This document shows positions 53,531 to 61,232 of a stretch of DNA of 64,000 nt, one piece after another; positions within the stretch are counted from its first letter, which is position 1, and every line of letters begins with the position of its first letter. Under the pieces are notes generated by a model. The model made no database searches and was not told where the DNA came from. It saw only the letters and a program-made list of their open reading frames with translations. The DNA comes from an uncultured Sutterella sp. (GTDB lineage: Bacteria > Pseudomonadota > Gammaproteobacteria > Burkholderiales > Burkholderiaceae_F), in assembly GCA_949287305.1 (NCBI GenBank), contig CASEFX010000019.1:28415-92414 (forward strand), read 5' to 3'. A program made the translations under genes and the position numbers.

Positions 53531-55756
53531 TTAGGCCGCCTTGGGGGCGTCGGGCGCGGGCTGCGTACCCGTGCCGTTTTCAAGCTCCGACTGCAGGAGC
53601 TTCACCATGAGGTAGCGGTTGAGCACTTCACGCGCGAAGAGGAGATAGCCGAGATAGAGCTCGCTCTTGCGAAGCGAAATCTGCTCTTCCGCGATCTGTT
53701 CCATGAATTCGCGCTGGGCCTCTTCGATGAGACCGAGGATGCGGGCGCAGTTGGCGGGAACGAAGTTGTCCCCGACGGCGCGCATGTCCTTGGCGAGCTT
53801 TTCGATGTTGTCGTGCATCTTGCCCGTGAAGGGAGAGTGCGAGTTGGCGACGTAGTTTTCGGAAATCCCGAGCTGGTCGCGAAGCGCGTGGCTCACTTCC
53901 TTCATGCTCGAATAGGCGCGGTAGTAGAAGTTGCGCGCGTCGCGGTCGGCCTTCGTGCCGCCGCCCGTGAGCGCCATGCGGTAGTACTCGCCGCGGCGCA
54001 TCATGACGAGGTCGAAGAAGGTCGCGCCTTCGCCCTTGAGACGCGCGAGCGTCTTGTGGTCCTGCGCGAGGAAGGCTTCGAGACCCGAAGCGAAGAGGTC
54101 GAGCGTGCGCTCGAGGTTCGACTGGATGTTCACCGAAAGGAGCGCGCGGATCGATTCGCGGTCGCCCTTTTCGACGTGCGTCACTTCGAGGCGGACGTCG
54201 TCGTCATCTTCCTTCGAGAAGAAGTTCGACTTGATGATGAGAACGAGCGAAATCACCATGCCGAGGATGATGGCGGCTTCGCCGAGCCACACGAAGAGGA
54301 AGGTCACGATGCCGCAGGCGGTCGCCGCCGTGAAGGCCGTGATGAACCAGCCCGAAATGACGGTGAGGACGCCCGAAATGCGGTAGACGGCCGATTCGCG
54401 GTCCCAGGCGCCGTCGGCGAGGCTCGAACCCATGGCGACCATGAAGGTGACGTAGGTGGTCGAGAGCGGAAGCTTGAGGCTCGTGGCCGAAGCGATGAGG
54501 GCCGCGGCGAGAACGAGGTTCACGCTCGCGCGCACTTCGTCGAAGGCGATGTCGCGCGTCGAGTGCTTGGGCTGCTCAAAGCGCTTGTCGAGGACGCGGA
54601 AGATGCTCTTCGGGATGATCTGGTGAACGATGTCGTTGGCGTGCAGAGCGCCGCGCACGAGCATGCGGGCGGGGAGCGACGAACCGAACTGTTCCTTTCC
54701 GCCGCGCGAAGAGCTCGAGAGGTTGATCGACGTGCGGATCACCGTGTGGGCCTTCTTCGAGAAGCAGAGCGTGAGAACCATCACGAGGCCGGCGCCGAGC
54801 AGGATGTAGGTCGGCGTGTGGGTCACTTCGCGCAGACCGCCCATGAGGAAGGTGTCGGGATCGGCGCCTTCGACCGCGGAGAAGATGTACCAGCTGTCAA
54901 GCGCCGCCATCGGAACGCCGATGAAGTTCACGAGGTCGTTGCCGGCGAAGGCGAAGGCGAGCGCGAAGGTGCCCGCGAGAATGACGTAGGGGAAGACGTT
55001 GAGGCGGAAGAAGAGAATGAGCGCCTGGAAGAAGAGCGAGCACCCGACGAAGGAGACGATGAGGATCGCCTGGGTGTTGACGTCGATCCACTCGATCCAT
55101 TCGGGACGCATGAAGGAAGCGCCCTTGGCGCCCTTCATGACGAGGAAGTAGAAGATTGCCGTGAAGGCCACGCCCGCGAAGATGCCGCCCAGCCACTTGT
55201 AGATGCGTTCGTAGCGGAAGGTGAAGATGAGGCGCAGAACCCACTGCACGACGACGCCCGAAATGAAGGCGACGAGCACCGAGATGAGGATCGCGAGGAT
55301 CATCGCGAGGGCCTTGCCCGAATTGAGGTAGGTGCCGAGATCGGTGAAGGGAGCGCCCGACTGCCACACTTTGAGGCAGGCCATGGCGATGGCGCCGCCC
55401 AGGAGTTCAAAGATGATGGAGACGGTGGTGGAGGTCGGAAGACCGAGGGAGTTGAAGGTGTTGAGGAGAAGAACGTCCGTCACCATGACGGCCGCGAATA
55501 CGATGATGACTTCGGTGAAGGTGAAGTTTTCCGGGATCAGGACGCCGGTTTTGGCGACCTCCATCATGCCCGAAGAGAAGGTGGCGCCGAGAAGGACGCC
55601 CGCGCAGGCCACCGCCAGAATCACCCAGAAGGGCGCGGCCTTGGAGCCGACGGCGGAATTGAGGAAGTTCACGGCGTCGTTCGAGACGCCGACGAAAAGG
55701 TCGCAAACGGCAAGAATGCCTAAAAGGACGAGGGCGAGGAGAATAAATGTATCCAT
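53531..55756 (-). CDS. PiT-family phosphate transporter with C-terminal PhoU-like domain
   Basis: A 741-aa fused protein. The N-terminal two-thirds is a PiT transporter: CDLFVGVSNDAVNFLNSAVGSKAAPF (repeat 1), GLPTSTTVSIIFELLGGA, FAFAGNDLVNFIGVPMAA (repeat 2) and SLKLPLSTTYVTFMVAMGSSL. The C-terminal ~190 residues are soluble and helical, PhoU-like (LERTLDLFASGLEAFL, EISHALRDQL-type). The fusion may link uptake with phosphate control. ATG 55756 is preferred to GTG 55783, though neither has a good ribosome site. A Pho-box-like repeat lies about 230 bp upstream, in the intergenic region shared with the PepSY gene. Confidence 0.9.
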   Translation of the reverse strand: MDTFILLALVLLGILAVCDLFVGVSNDAVNFLNSAVGSKAAPFWVILAVACAGVLLGATFSSGMMEVAKTGVLIPENFTFTEVIIVFAAVMVTDVLLLNTFNSLGLPTSTTVSIIFELLGGAIAMACLKVWQSGAPFTDLGTYLNSGKALAMILAILISVLVAFISGVVVQWVLRLIFTFRYERIYKWLGGIFAGVAFTAIFYFLVMKGAKGASFMRPEWIEWIDVNTQAILIVSFVGCSLFFQALILFFRLNVFPYVILAGTFALAFAFAGNDLVNFIGVPMAALDSWYIFSAVEGADPDTFLMGGLREVTHTPTYILLGAGLVMVLTLCFSKKAHTVIRTSINLSSSSRGGKEQFGSSLPARMLVRGALHANDIVHQIIPKSIFRVLDKRFEQPKHSTRDIAFDEVRASVNLVLAAALIASATSLKLPLSTTYVTFMVAMGSSLADGAWDRESAVYRISGVLTVISGWFITAFTAATACGIVTFLFVWLGEAAIILGMVISLVLIIKSNFFSKEDDDDVRLEVTHVEKGDRESIRALLSVNIQSNLERTLDLFASGLEAFLAQDHKTLARLKGEGATFFDLVMMRRGEYYRMALTGGGTKADRDARNFYYRAYSSMKEVSHALRDQLGISENYVANSHSPFTGKMHDNIEKLAKDMRAVGDNFVPANCARILGLIEEAQREFMEQIAEEQISLRKSELYLGYLLFAREVLNRYLMVKLLQSELENGTGTQPAPDAPKAA

Positions 55757-55988
55757 GCTGGAGCGCCCGACGCGGTGCTTCACACCGTAGCGACGCGTCG
55801 GGTTTGCGGGTCGTTATAGTTGCCGCAAATTGTATCCGAAAGTTCCCCGGATTATGAAAGTTTTTTGACATTCCACCCCGCCAAAAACGTGTTTTTTGAC
55901 GCAAATTGCGATCTTTTGTCTTTACAACGGGGCACTTGACGGCAGGGATCCGCGGTTTTTATTGTTTTTTCATGAACCGCCGTCCTTT

Positions 55989-56032
55989 TTGTCATATTTC
56001 TGTCATATTTTTGTCATCGTTTTGTCATATTC
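55989..56032 (+). promoter_or_regulatory. Pho-box-like array: four TGTCAT units, 11-bp period
   Basis: TGTCAT-type cores begin at 55990, 56001, 56012 and 56023, each 11 bp apart, with T-rich spacers: TTGTCATATTT, CTGTCATATTT, TTGTCATCGTT, TTGTCATATTC. This is the PhoB-binding Pho-box form (direct CTGTCAT repeats every 11 bp), here doubled. It ends one base before the GGAG ribosome site of the PepSY gene. Confidence 0.75.
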
Positions 56033-56042
56033 GGAGCTCCTC

Positions 56043-56552
56043 ATGACCGACCGCCGAACCGTCGCCAAACTGCTCGCAGTTCTTCCTTTTTTGGGACGCG
56101 CGCCCGTCTCTTTCGCCGACCCCGCGAAGGTCGACCGGGAGGAAGCGCTCCGGATTGCGCTTGCATACGCCGGCGTCGCGCGGCGAGACGTGCGAAGCCG
56201 CAAGATCGAACGGGGCGAAGAAAGCGGAGTCCCGGTCTGGAAGGCGGAATTTGAAACCGACTTCGGCGACTTCGACGTCGCCGTTTCGCGCCGCACCGGA
56301 ACGGTCGTCGACGCCGACATCGAACTGCGCGAGGAATGGGTGAGAAGGCAACGGCCCGCGGCGGACCCGGAAGCCGCGGCGAGAAAAGAAGCCGCGCGCC
56401 GCGTCCCGGGTGCCCGTCCCGAAGACGTTCGGCTCCGTCGGGAAGGAAACCGTTGGGAAGGCGTATTGCGGCACGAAGGCTTCAAGGCCGAATTCGAAGC
56501 CGACCGGCGCACCGGCATTCTCTTTGATTGGAATCTCGAGAAGCGGGACTGA
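56043..56552 (+). CDS. Exported PepSY-domain protein
   Basis: A 169-aa protein with an N-terminal signal (TDRRTVAKLLAVLPFLGRAPVSFA) and two PepSY-like repeats (EEALRIALAYAGV to TGTVVDADIEL, and about 100-165 ending RRTGILFDWNLE). PepSY proteins bind or inhibit peptidases or sense conditions in the periplasm. GGAG lies six bases before ATG 56043. It directly follows the Pho-box-like array, so phosphate control is likely. Alternative start codons in the open frame upstream (55896) would include the array in the coding region and are rejected. Confidence 0.82.
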   Translation: MTDRRTVAKLLAVLPFLGRAPVSFADPAKVDREEALRIALAYAGVARRDVRSRKIERGEESGVPVWKAEFETDFGDFDVAVSRRTGTVVDADIELREEWVRRQRPAADPEAAARKEAARRVPGARPEDVRLRREGNRWEGVLRHEGFKAEFEADRRTGILFDWNLEKRD

Positions 56553-56575
56553 TCCGAGGACCGCACCTCTCAAAC

Positions 56576-56605
56576 AAATCGGCGGGCCCCAAAGCCCGCC
56601 GATTT
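56576..56605. terminator. Bidirectional terminator
   Basis: AAATCGGCGGGC (56576-56587) pairs perfectly with 56594-56605. It separates convergent PepSY and MFS genes. Confidence 0.9.
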
Positions 56606-56627
56606 GCCGTTTGTCCGTTGTCTCTTC

Positions 56628-57854
56628 TCAGTGCAGATTGGCCGGATCGCCCTTCGTGTTGGGTTCGACTTTCGGGCGCATGAGGTAGAGGAAGGCCACG
56701 AGCGGAATGAGCACGAAGCCGCCCGTGAAGATCACGGCCTTGAGCGGCAGGAACATCGCCATGGCGCCGCCCGCGATCGGGCCGAGAACGCTGCCGATCT
56801 GCTGCGCGGCGTAGGAAAGACCGAAGATGCGGCCGCGGTCTTCCGGCGCGGACGACTGCGAGAGCACCGCGTTGATGGCGGGGAAGATCCCGGCGAAGGC
56901 GAGGCCGCCGATGAAGCGCCACACGCCGAACGGAATGAGGGTCGTCGGAATCGCCTGAATCATCCCGAAGACGCCCGAGCCGAGAAGCGCTAGATAGAGG
57001 GCCGGTCGGAAGCCCCACTTCTGCCCCACGACACCCCAGACGGGAGCGGCGATGATGCCCGAAATGCCGACGACGGAAAAGAGCATCCCCGTGACGAGCA
57101 CGATGCGGTCCATGCTCCCCTGCAGTTCACCCACGTAGAGCGGCATGATCGGCTGTTGCAAAAGGATCGTGAGCTGCACGACGCCCGCGCACAACAGCAT
57201 GCGCTGCACGACGGGCACCTTGAGAAGATTCGTCTTCGGACGGTTCGACTCGACCTTTTCGACCTTCTTCCTCGGAGGTTCCTTAATGTAGAAGACGATG
57301 AGAAGCGTGATGATGAAGAGCCCCACGCCCCCGAGATAAAAGGCCGCGCGCATGCCGAAGGCTTCGGCGAGCACGCCGCCCAGGAGCGGCCCGAGCACGC
57401 CGCCAGCCGTGGAGGCGCCCTGCATGAGGCCCAGACAGAAGCCGAGCTTCACTCTCGGCACGCTCACCGTCAGAATCGCGAGGCAGGCGGGCCAAAGCCC
57501 CGAGGCGAAGCCCTGAAAAACGCGCACCCAGAAGAGCTGCCAGGCGTCCTGCACCATGCCGCCCAGAACGTAGGCGATCGCGAGGCACACCGCCGCGCGC
57601 ACGGCCATGAGCTTGCGGCTCTTCTTGTCGGCCATCGCCCCCCAGATCGGCGCCATGATCCCAGAAATCGCAAACGAAATCGAAAAGATGACGCCGCTCC
57701 ACAGATTCACGTCCTCCTGCGCGACGTTGAGCTCCTGAATGAGGTACATTGGCAGGAAGGGGATGAGCATCGTGTAGCTCGCCGACATCAGCAGCGCGCT
57801 CGCCGTCATGATGGCGAGCGTCAATTTCCAGGATTTGACGTTGTCGTTTTCCAC
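56628..57854 (-). CDS. MFS multidrug transporter (DHA1 type)
   Basis: A 408-aa membrane protein with 12 predicted segments. Marks: MLIPFLPMYLIQEL (TM1), APIWGAMADKKSRKLM (loop 2-3), GFASGLWPACLAILTVSVPR and GASTAGGVLGPLLGGVLAE (motif C of drug antiporters), then APEDRGRIFGLSYAAQQIGSVLGPIAGG. The best start is GTG 57854 with AAAGGA about 12 bases upstream; the longer frame from 57971 has no ribosome site. The substrate is unknown. Confidence 0.88.
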   Translation of the reverse strand: MENDNVKSWKLTLAIMTASALLMSASYTMLIPFLPMYLIQELNVAQEDVNLWSGVIFSISFAISGIMAPIWGAMADKKSRKLMAVRAAVCLAIAYVLGGMVQDAWQLFWVRVFQGFASGLWPACLAILTVSVPRVKLGFCLGLMQGASTAGGVLGPLLGGVLAEAFGMRAAFYLGGVGLFIITLLIVFYIKEPPRKKVEKVESNRPKTNLLKVPVVQRMLLCAGVVQLTILLQQPIMPLYVGELQGSMDRIVLVTGMLFSVVGISGIIAAPVWGVVGQKWGFRPALYLALLGSGVFGMIQAIPTTLIPFGVWRFIGGLAFAGIFPAINAVLSQSSAPEDRGRIFGLSYAAQQIGSVLGPIAGGAMAMFLPLKAVIFTGGFVLIPLVAFLYLMRPKVEPNTKGDPANLH

Positions 57855-58104
57855 GATCTGTATTGTCCTTTGAGCAAAAAAGACTCGAACACGCGGCGTG
57901 AACGAGTCGATTTTCCTCGGGTCTTGGGGGAGATGCTCTTCCATTGTAGCGACCCCGTGTTTTCGACACACTCCGCCGCGCCGTGCCCCTCCGAAAGAAT
58001 TTCACGGGTTTTCGATCCAAGTCAAAAAAGACGGCCTGTCGGGCAAGAGAAGCGCACGCGCGGGGCCCGCATCCGCTAGACTGTCGCATTCTCTCCCTCC
58101 TCCG

Positions 58105-58124
58105 ACGGCCTTTCGGGCCGTTTT
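58105..58124 (+). other. Terminator-like hairpin in the PRTase leader
   Basis: ACGGCC (58105-58110) pairs with GGCCGT (58116-58121), followed by TTTT. It lies about 20 bp before the coding start, so it could attenuate transcription or be a leftover terminator. Confidence 0.5.
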
Positions 58125-58143
58125 CCTCATCAGGATGATCCCC

Positions 58144-58725
58144 GTGAAATACTTCGACTTTGAAATTCTCGGCTTGAAGCGCAAACTCCCCTATGTGAAG
58201 GTGGCCGACAACCTCGCCCTCGCGAGCTTCGTGTGCCTCTCCGACACCGAACTCGTGCAGCGCGTCGCGCCCGAACTCGTCAAGCGCCTTCCCGAAGTGG
58301 ACGTTCTGATGACGGCCGAGGCCAAGGGCATCTGCCTCACCTATGAAATGAGCCGCCTCATGGGCATGAAGGAATTCGTCGTCGCCCGCAAGAGCTGCAA
58401 GCCCTACATGCAGAACGTCGTCTCGCACACGCTTCGCTCGATCACGACCCAGAAGGAGCAGACGCTCTACCTCGACGGCGTCGAAGCCGACAAGATCCGC
58501 GGCAAGCGCGTCGCCATCATCGACGACGTGATCGCCACGGGCGAATCGCTACAGGCGATTGAAAACCTCGCCGTCGAAGCCGGCGCCAAGGTCGTCGCGC
58601 GCGCGGCCATCCTCGCCGAACTCGAAAGCGTCGACCGCAAAGACATCATTTATCTGAAGGAACACTACGTCTTCCGTCCGAATCCCGACGGCACCTTCAC
58701 GCCGATCCATTCGCTCAAGGACTGA
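58144..58725 (+). CDS. Type I phosphoribosyltransferase
   Basis: A 193-aa enzyme of the purine phosphoribosyltransferase family (adenine/xanthine PRTase-like). The PRPP-binding motif is VAIIDDVIATGESLQAI and FVVARKSCKPYMQNVV is the flexible segment. It salvages a purine base or acts as a regulator. GTG 58144 with AGGA about nine bases upstream fits the family N-terminus (KYFDFEI); an ATG at 58135 is in the same frame and possible. A terminator-like hairpin lies in the leader. Confidence 0.88.
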   Translation: MKYFDFEILGLKRKLPYVKVADNLALASFVCLSDTELVQRVAPELVKRLPEVDVLMTAEAKGICLTYEMSRLMGMKEFVVARKSCKPYMQNVVSHTLRSITTQKEQTLYLDGVEADKIRGKRVAIIDDVIATGESLQAIENLAVEAGAKVVARAAILAELESVDRKDIIYLKEHYVFRPNPDGTFTPIHSLKD

Positions 58726-58751
58726 TTTTCCGAAGCCTTCGGACCCGAAAC

Positions 58752-58799
58752 GGGCGGCGTCTCATCCTCTCTCGGGAGGAGGGACGCGCGCCCTTTTTC
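58752..58799 (+). terminator. Terminator of the PRTase gene
   Basis: GGGCGGCGTC (58752-58761) pairs with 58783-58793 (one bulge) around an inner stem, then TTTTTCTT. Confidence 0.8.
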
Positions 58800-58802
58800 T
58801 TA

Positions 58803-58808
58803 TACAAT
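58803..58808 (+). promoter_or_regulatory. Probable -10 box of the second kinase operon (TACAAT)
   Basis: TACAAT directly after the preceding terminator, 28 bp before the kinase ATG. Confidence 0.4.
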
Positions 58809-58836
58809 TTTGCGACGCTCACCCTTTTGGACCGAC

Positions 58837-60624
58837 ATGCGCCGCGCGCTTCTCTTTTTCTTCCTTCTCTTCGGCTTCGTCATCGGCGCCCGCGCCGAGG
58901 AGACCGTGCGCATCGGCGTCATCAATCATTTCGGTCCGGCCGAACGCCGCGACTTCGTCGACGCGACGATCGAAAACCTCCGCGCCGCCCTCGCTCCCCG
59001 CTCCGTCACGGTGACGGACCTTCCCCGCATCGGTCCCGACCGCACGCACCTCATGCGCGACTACGACTTTCTCGTCGCGCCCGCGGAATTTCTCGTGCAA
59101 AGCGTCGAACTCACGGGCTTTCGTCGGCTTGTGACGCGCGTTCAAAAGACGGAGAACGGTTTTTTGAACGGCGTGGGCTCGACGCTCGTCGTGCGCGCCG
59201 ACCGAGCGGACCTCACCGACATCGCTTCACTCAAGGGACATTCCGTCGCCGCCTCCTTTCCGAGCAGTCTCGGCGGCTGGCTCGCCTTTCAGGGTCGGCT
59301 TCACGACGAGGGCTTTGACGAGCGCAGCTTTTTCGGCGAAACCCGTTTTCTGCAGTACGCCGTCCCCGACGCCCTTCGCTCGGTCCTGACGGGCGCGACC
59401 GATGCGGCGCTTCTCCCCGCCTGCCGACTCGAAGCGCTCGAGCGCTCGGGGTTCTTTCCGAAGGGTGCGCTCAAAGTGGTCGCCCCGGTGAAGGTGGAGG
59501 GCTTTCCCTGTCTCGTCTCGACGCCGCTCTACCCCGACGTCGTCGTGGCGTCCACCCCGAAAACGAACGAGGCGGTCGCGAAGGCCGCGACCGCGGCGCT
59601 TCTTGCGATGCCTGCGCAGGACGGGTTCGAATGGGCCGTATCGGGCGACCACGCGGAAATCTTCACGCTCTTTCAGAAGCTCGAACTCGGTCCCTACGAA
59701 GTGCTTCGCCACTGGACGCTTCGCGGCTTTGTCGAGCGGCACACGACCTACGTCTTCATCGCGCTCGTCGTGCTCCTCCTCATTCTTCTGAACGAACTGC
59801 GCATGACGATGGCGATCCGCCGCAAGTCGGCGGCGCTCGAGCGCGCCCTCGAAGAGAAGGCCTACGCCGAAGGGGTCGCGCGCGACACGCGCGAGCGGCT
59901 CGCAGCCATGCAGAGCCGCGGCATGGTCTCACACCTCTCGAGCATGATCGCGCATGAGTTGAAGCAACCCTTGGGCACCATCATCAACCACTGCAACACG
60001 CTCAAGATCCGTCTCAACGAAGCCCTGAACGACGACGAAACGAGCGGCGACGCCGTCGAAGACATCGCGCACGCGGCCGAGCGCATCACCGGAATCGTCG
60101 ACCGCGTCCGCGGGTACGCGCGAAGGGAACGCGCCCCCGAGACGAATTTCGACCTCCAAAAAACGCTCGAGTCGGCCGTGCACGTGCACTTGCACGACAC
60201 CCCCGACGCCGTGCCCGTCGAAGTGACGGGGATCACGTCTCCCCTTCCCGTGCACGGGGTCGAACTCGAGCTCCAGCTTCTCTTTCTCAATCTCATCCGC
60301 AACGCCTCGAACGCTTCGCTCAAGGCGCCCGACTACAACGCCATTCTCCTTGACGTGAGTCGCGACGAAGGCTTCGCGCACGTCCGGATCGTCAACGACG
60401 GCCTGCCGATTCCGGAAGAGACCTTCCGCCTCCTGCGGGAGGGCTCCCCGGGACTCGCTAGCGCGAGCGGCGGCCTCGGGATCGGTCTTTCGATCGTGCA
60501 CCTCATCGCCGACCGCCACGGCTGCGAACTGCGCTTCGAGCGCCGTCCCGAGGGCGGACTCGAAGTCCGCGTCGACGTTCCGCTTACCACGGTCCCCAAC
60601 ATCAACCAGAGGACACCATCATGA
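58837..60624 (+). CDS. Sensor histidine kinase with periplasmic PhnD/TtrS-like domain
   Basis: A 595-aa kinase, same layout as the one at 21447. Signal peptide RRALLFFFLLFGFVIGARA, then a periplasmic binding domain (TVRIGVINHFGPAERRDF, LLPACRLEALER), one membrane helix (YVFIALVVLLLILLNELR), H-box HELKQPL, N-box FLNLIRNASNAS and G-box GGLGIGLSIVH. ATG 58837 is chosen over the TTG at 58810 because it opens the signal peptide. The stop overlaps the regulator start (ATGA). It likely senses a small anion outside the cell, as TtrS does for tetrathionate. Confidence 0.92.
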   Translation: MRRALLFFFLLFGFVIGARAEETVRIGVINHFGPAERRDFVDATIENLRAALAPRSVTVTDLPRIGPDRTHLMRDYDFLVAPAEFLVQSVELTGFRRLVTRVQKTENGFLNGVGSTLVVRADRADLTDIASLKGHSVAASFPSSLGGWLAFQGRLHDEGFDERSFFGETRFLQYAVPDALRSVLTGATDAALLPACRLEALERSGFFPKGALKVVAPVKVEGFPCLVSTPLYPDVVVASTPKTNEAVAKAATAALLAMPAQDGFEWAVSGDHAEIFTLFQKLELGPYEVLRHWTLRGFVERHTTYVFIALVVLLLILLNELRMTMAIRRKSAALERALEEKAYAEGVARDTRERLAAMQSRGMVSHLSSMIAHELKQPLGTIINHCNTLKIRLNEALNDDETSGDAVEDIAHAAERITGIVDRVRGYARRERAPETNFDLQKTLESAVHVHLHDTPDAVPVEVTGITSPLPVHGVELELQLLFLNLIRNASNASLKAPDYNAILLDVSRDEGFAHVRIVNDGLPIPEETFRLLREGSPGLASASGGLGIGLSIVHLIADRHGCELRFERRPEGGLEVRVDVPLTTVPNINQRTPS

Positions 60625-61232
60625 GTCTTCCCGTCATCCGTCTCGTGGACGACGATCGAGATCTCCTCGAGAGTCTCCGCGCCTATCTTGCAACGCTCGG
60701 CTGGCAGGTGCGCGCCTATGAGAGCGCCGAAGCCTTTCTCGCTTCCGACGACCTCACGGCCCCGGGCTGTCTCGTCCTTGACGAAGCCATGCCGGGCATG
60801 AAGGGGCACGAGCTGCAGCAGCATCTCCTTGCGCGCAAGATCGACCTGCCGATTCTCTTTCTCTCGGGCCACGGCACGATCGCCATGGCCGTGAACGCCA
60901 TGTCCCGCGGCGCCGTGACCTTCCTCGAAAAGCCCGTGTCGCCGCAGCGCCTTCGCGAAGCGATCGTGCAGACCATGTCGAAGATCCTGCTCTCGCGCGG
61001 CGAAGACGACGCCATCTCCGACGCCAAGGCGCGCTACGCGACGCTGACGGAGCGCGAAAAGGAAGTGGCCGAACTCATTTCCGAGAGTCTTCTCAACAAG
61101 ACGATCGCCGATCGCCTCGGCATTTCGGTGACGACCGTCAAAACCCACCGCGCGAACGTCTTCGCCAAGCTCGGCGTCAAGACCGCCGTAGACATGACGA
61201 AGCTCATTCTTCTCGCCCGGAGCCATTCGTGA
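60621..61232 (+). CDS. LuxR/FixJ-type response regulator
   Basis: A 203-aa regulator. Phosphoacceptor D in CLVLDEAMPGMKG, S in FLSGHGT and K in FLEKPVSP; GerE-type HTH ATLTEREKEVAELISE, NKTIADRLGISVTTVKTHRANVF. It overlaps the kinase stop and its own stop overlaps the flavoprotein start (GTGA). The genes are translationally coupled, as expected for one signalling unit. Confidence 0.93.
   Translation: MSLPVIRLVDDDRDLLESLRAYLATLGWQVRAYESAEAFLASDDLTAPGCLVLDEAMPGMKGHELQQHLLARKIDLPILFLSGHGTIAMAVNAMSRGAVTFLEKPVSPQRLREAIVQTMSKILLSRGEDDAISDAKARYATLTEREKEVAELISESLLNKTIADRLGISVTTVKTHRANVFAKLGVKTAVDMTKLILLARSHS

Noticed and set aside
53813..55723. Long open frame (636 aa) opposite the PiT gene
   Set aside because: Glu/Arg/Ala composition typical of an antisense shadow; the PiT reading has clear motifs.
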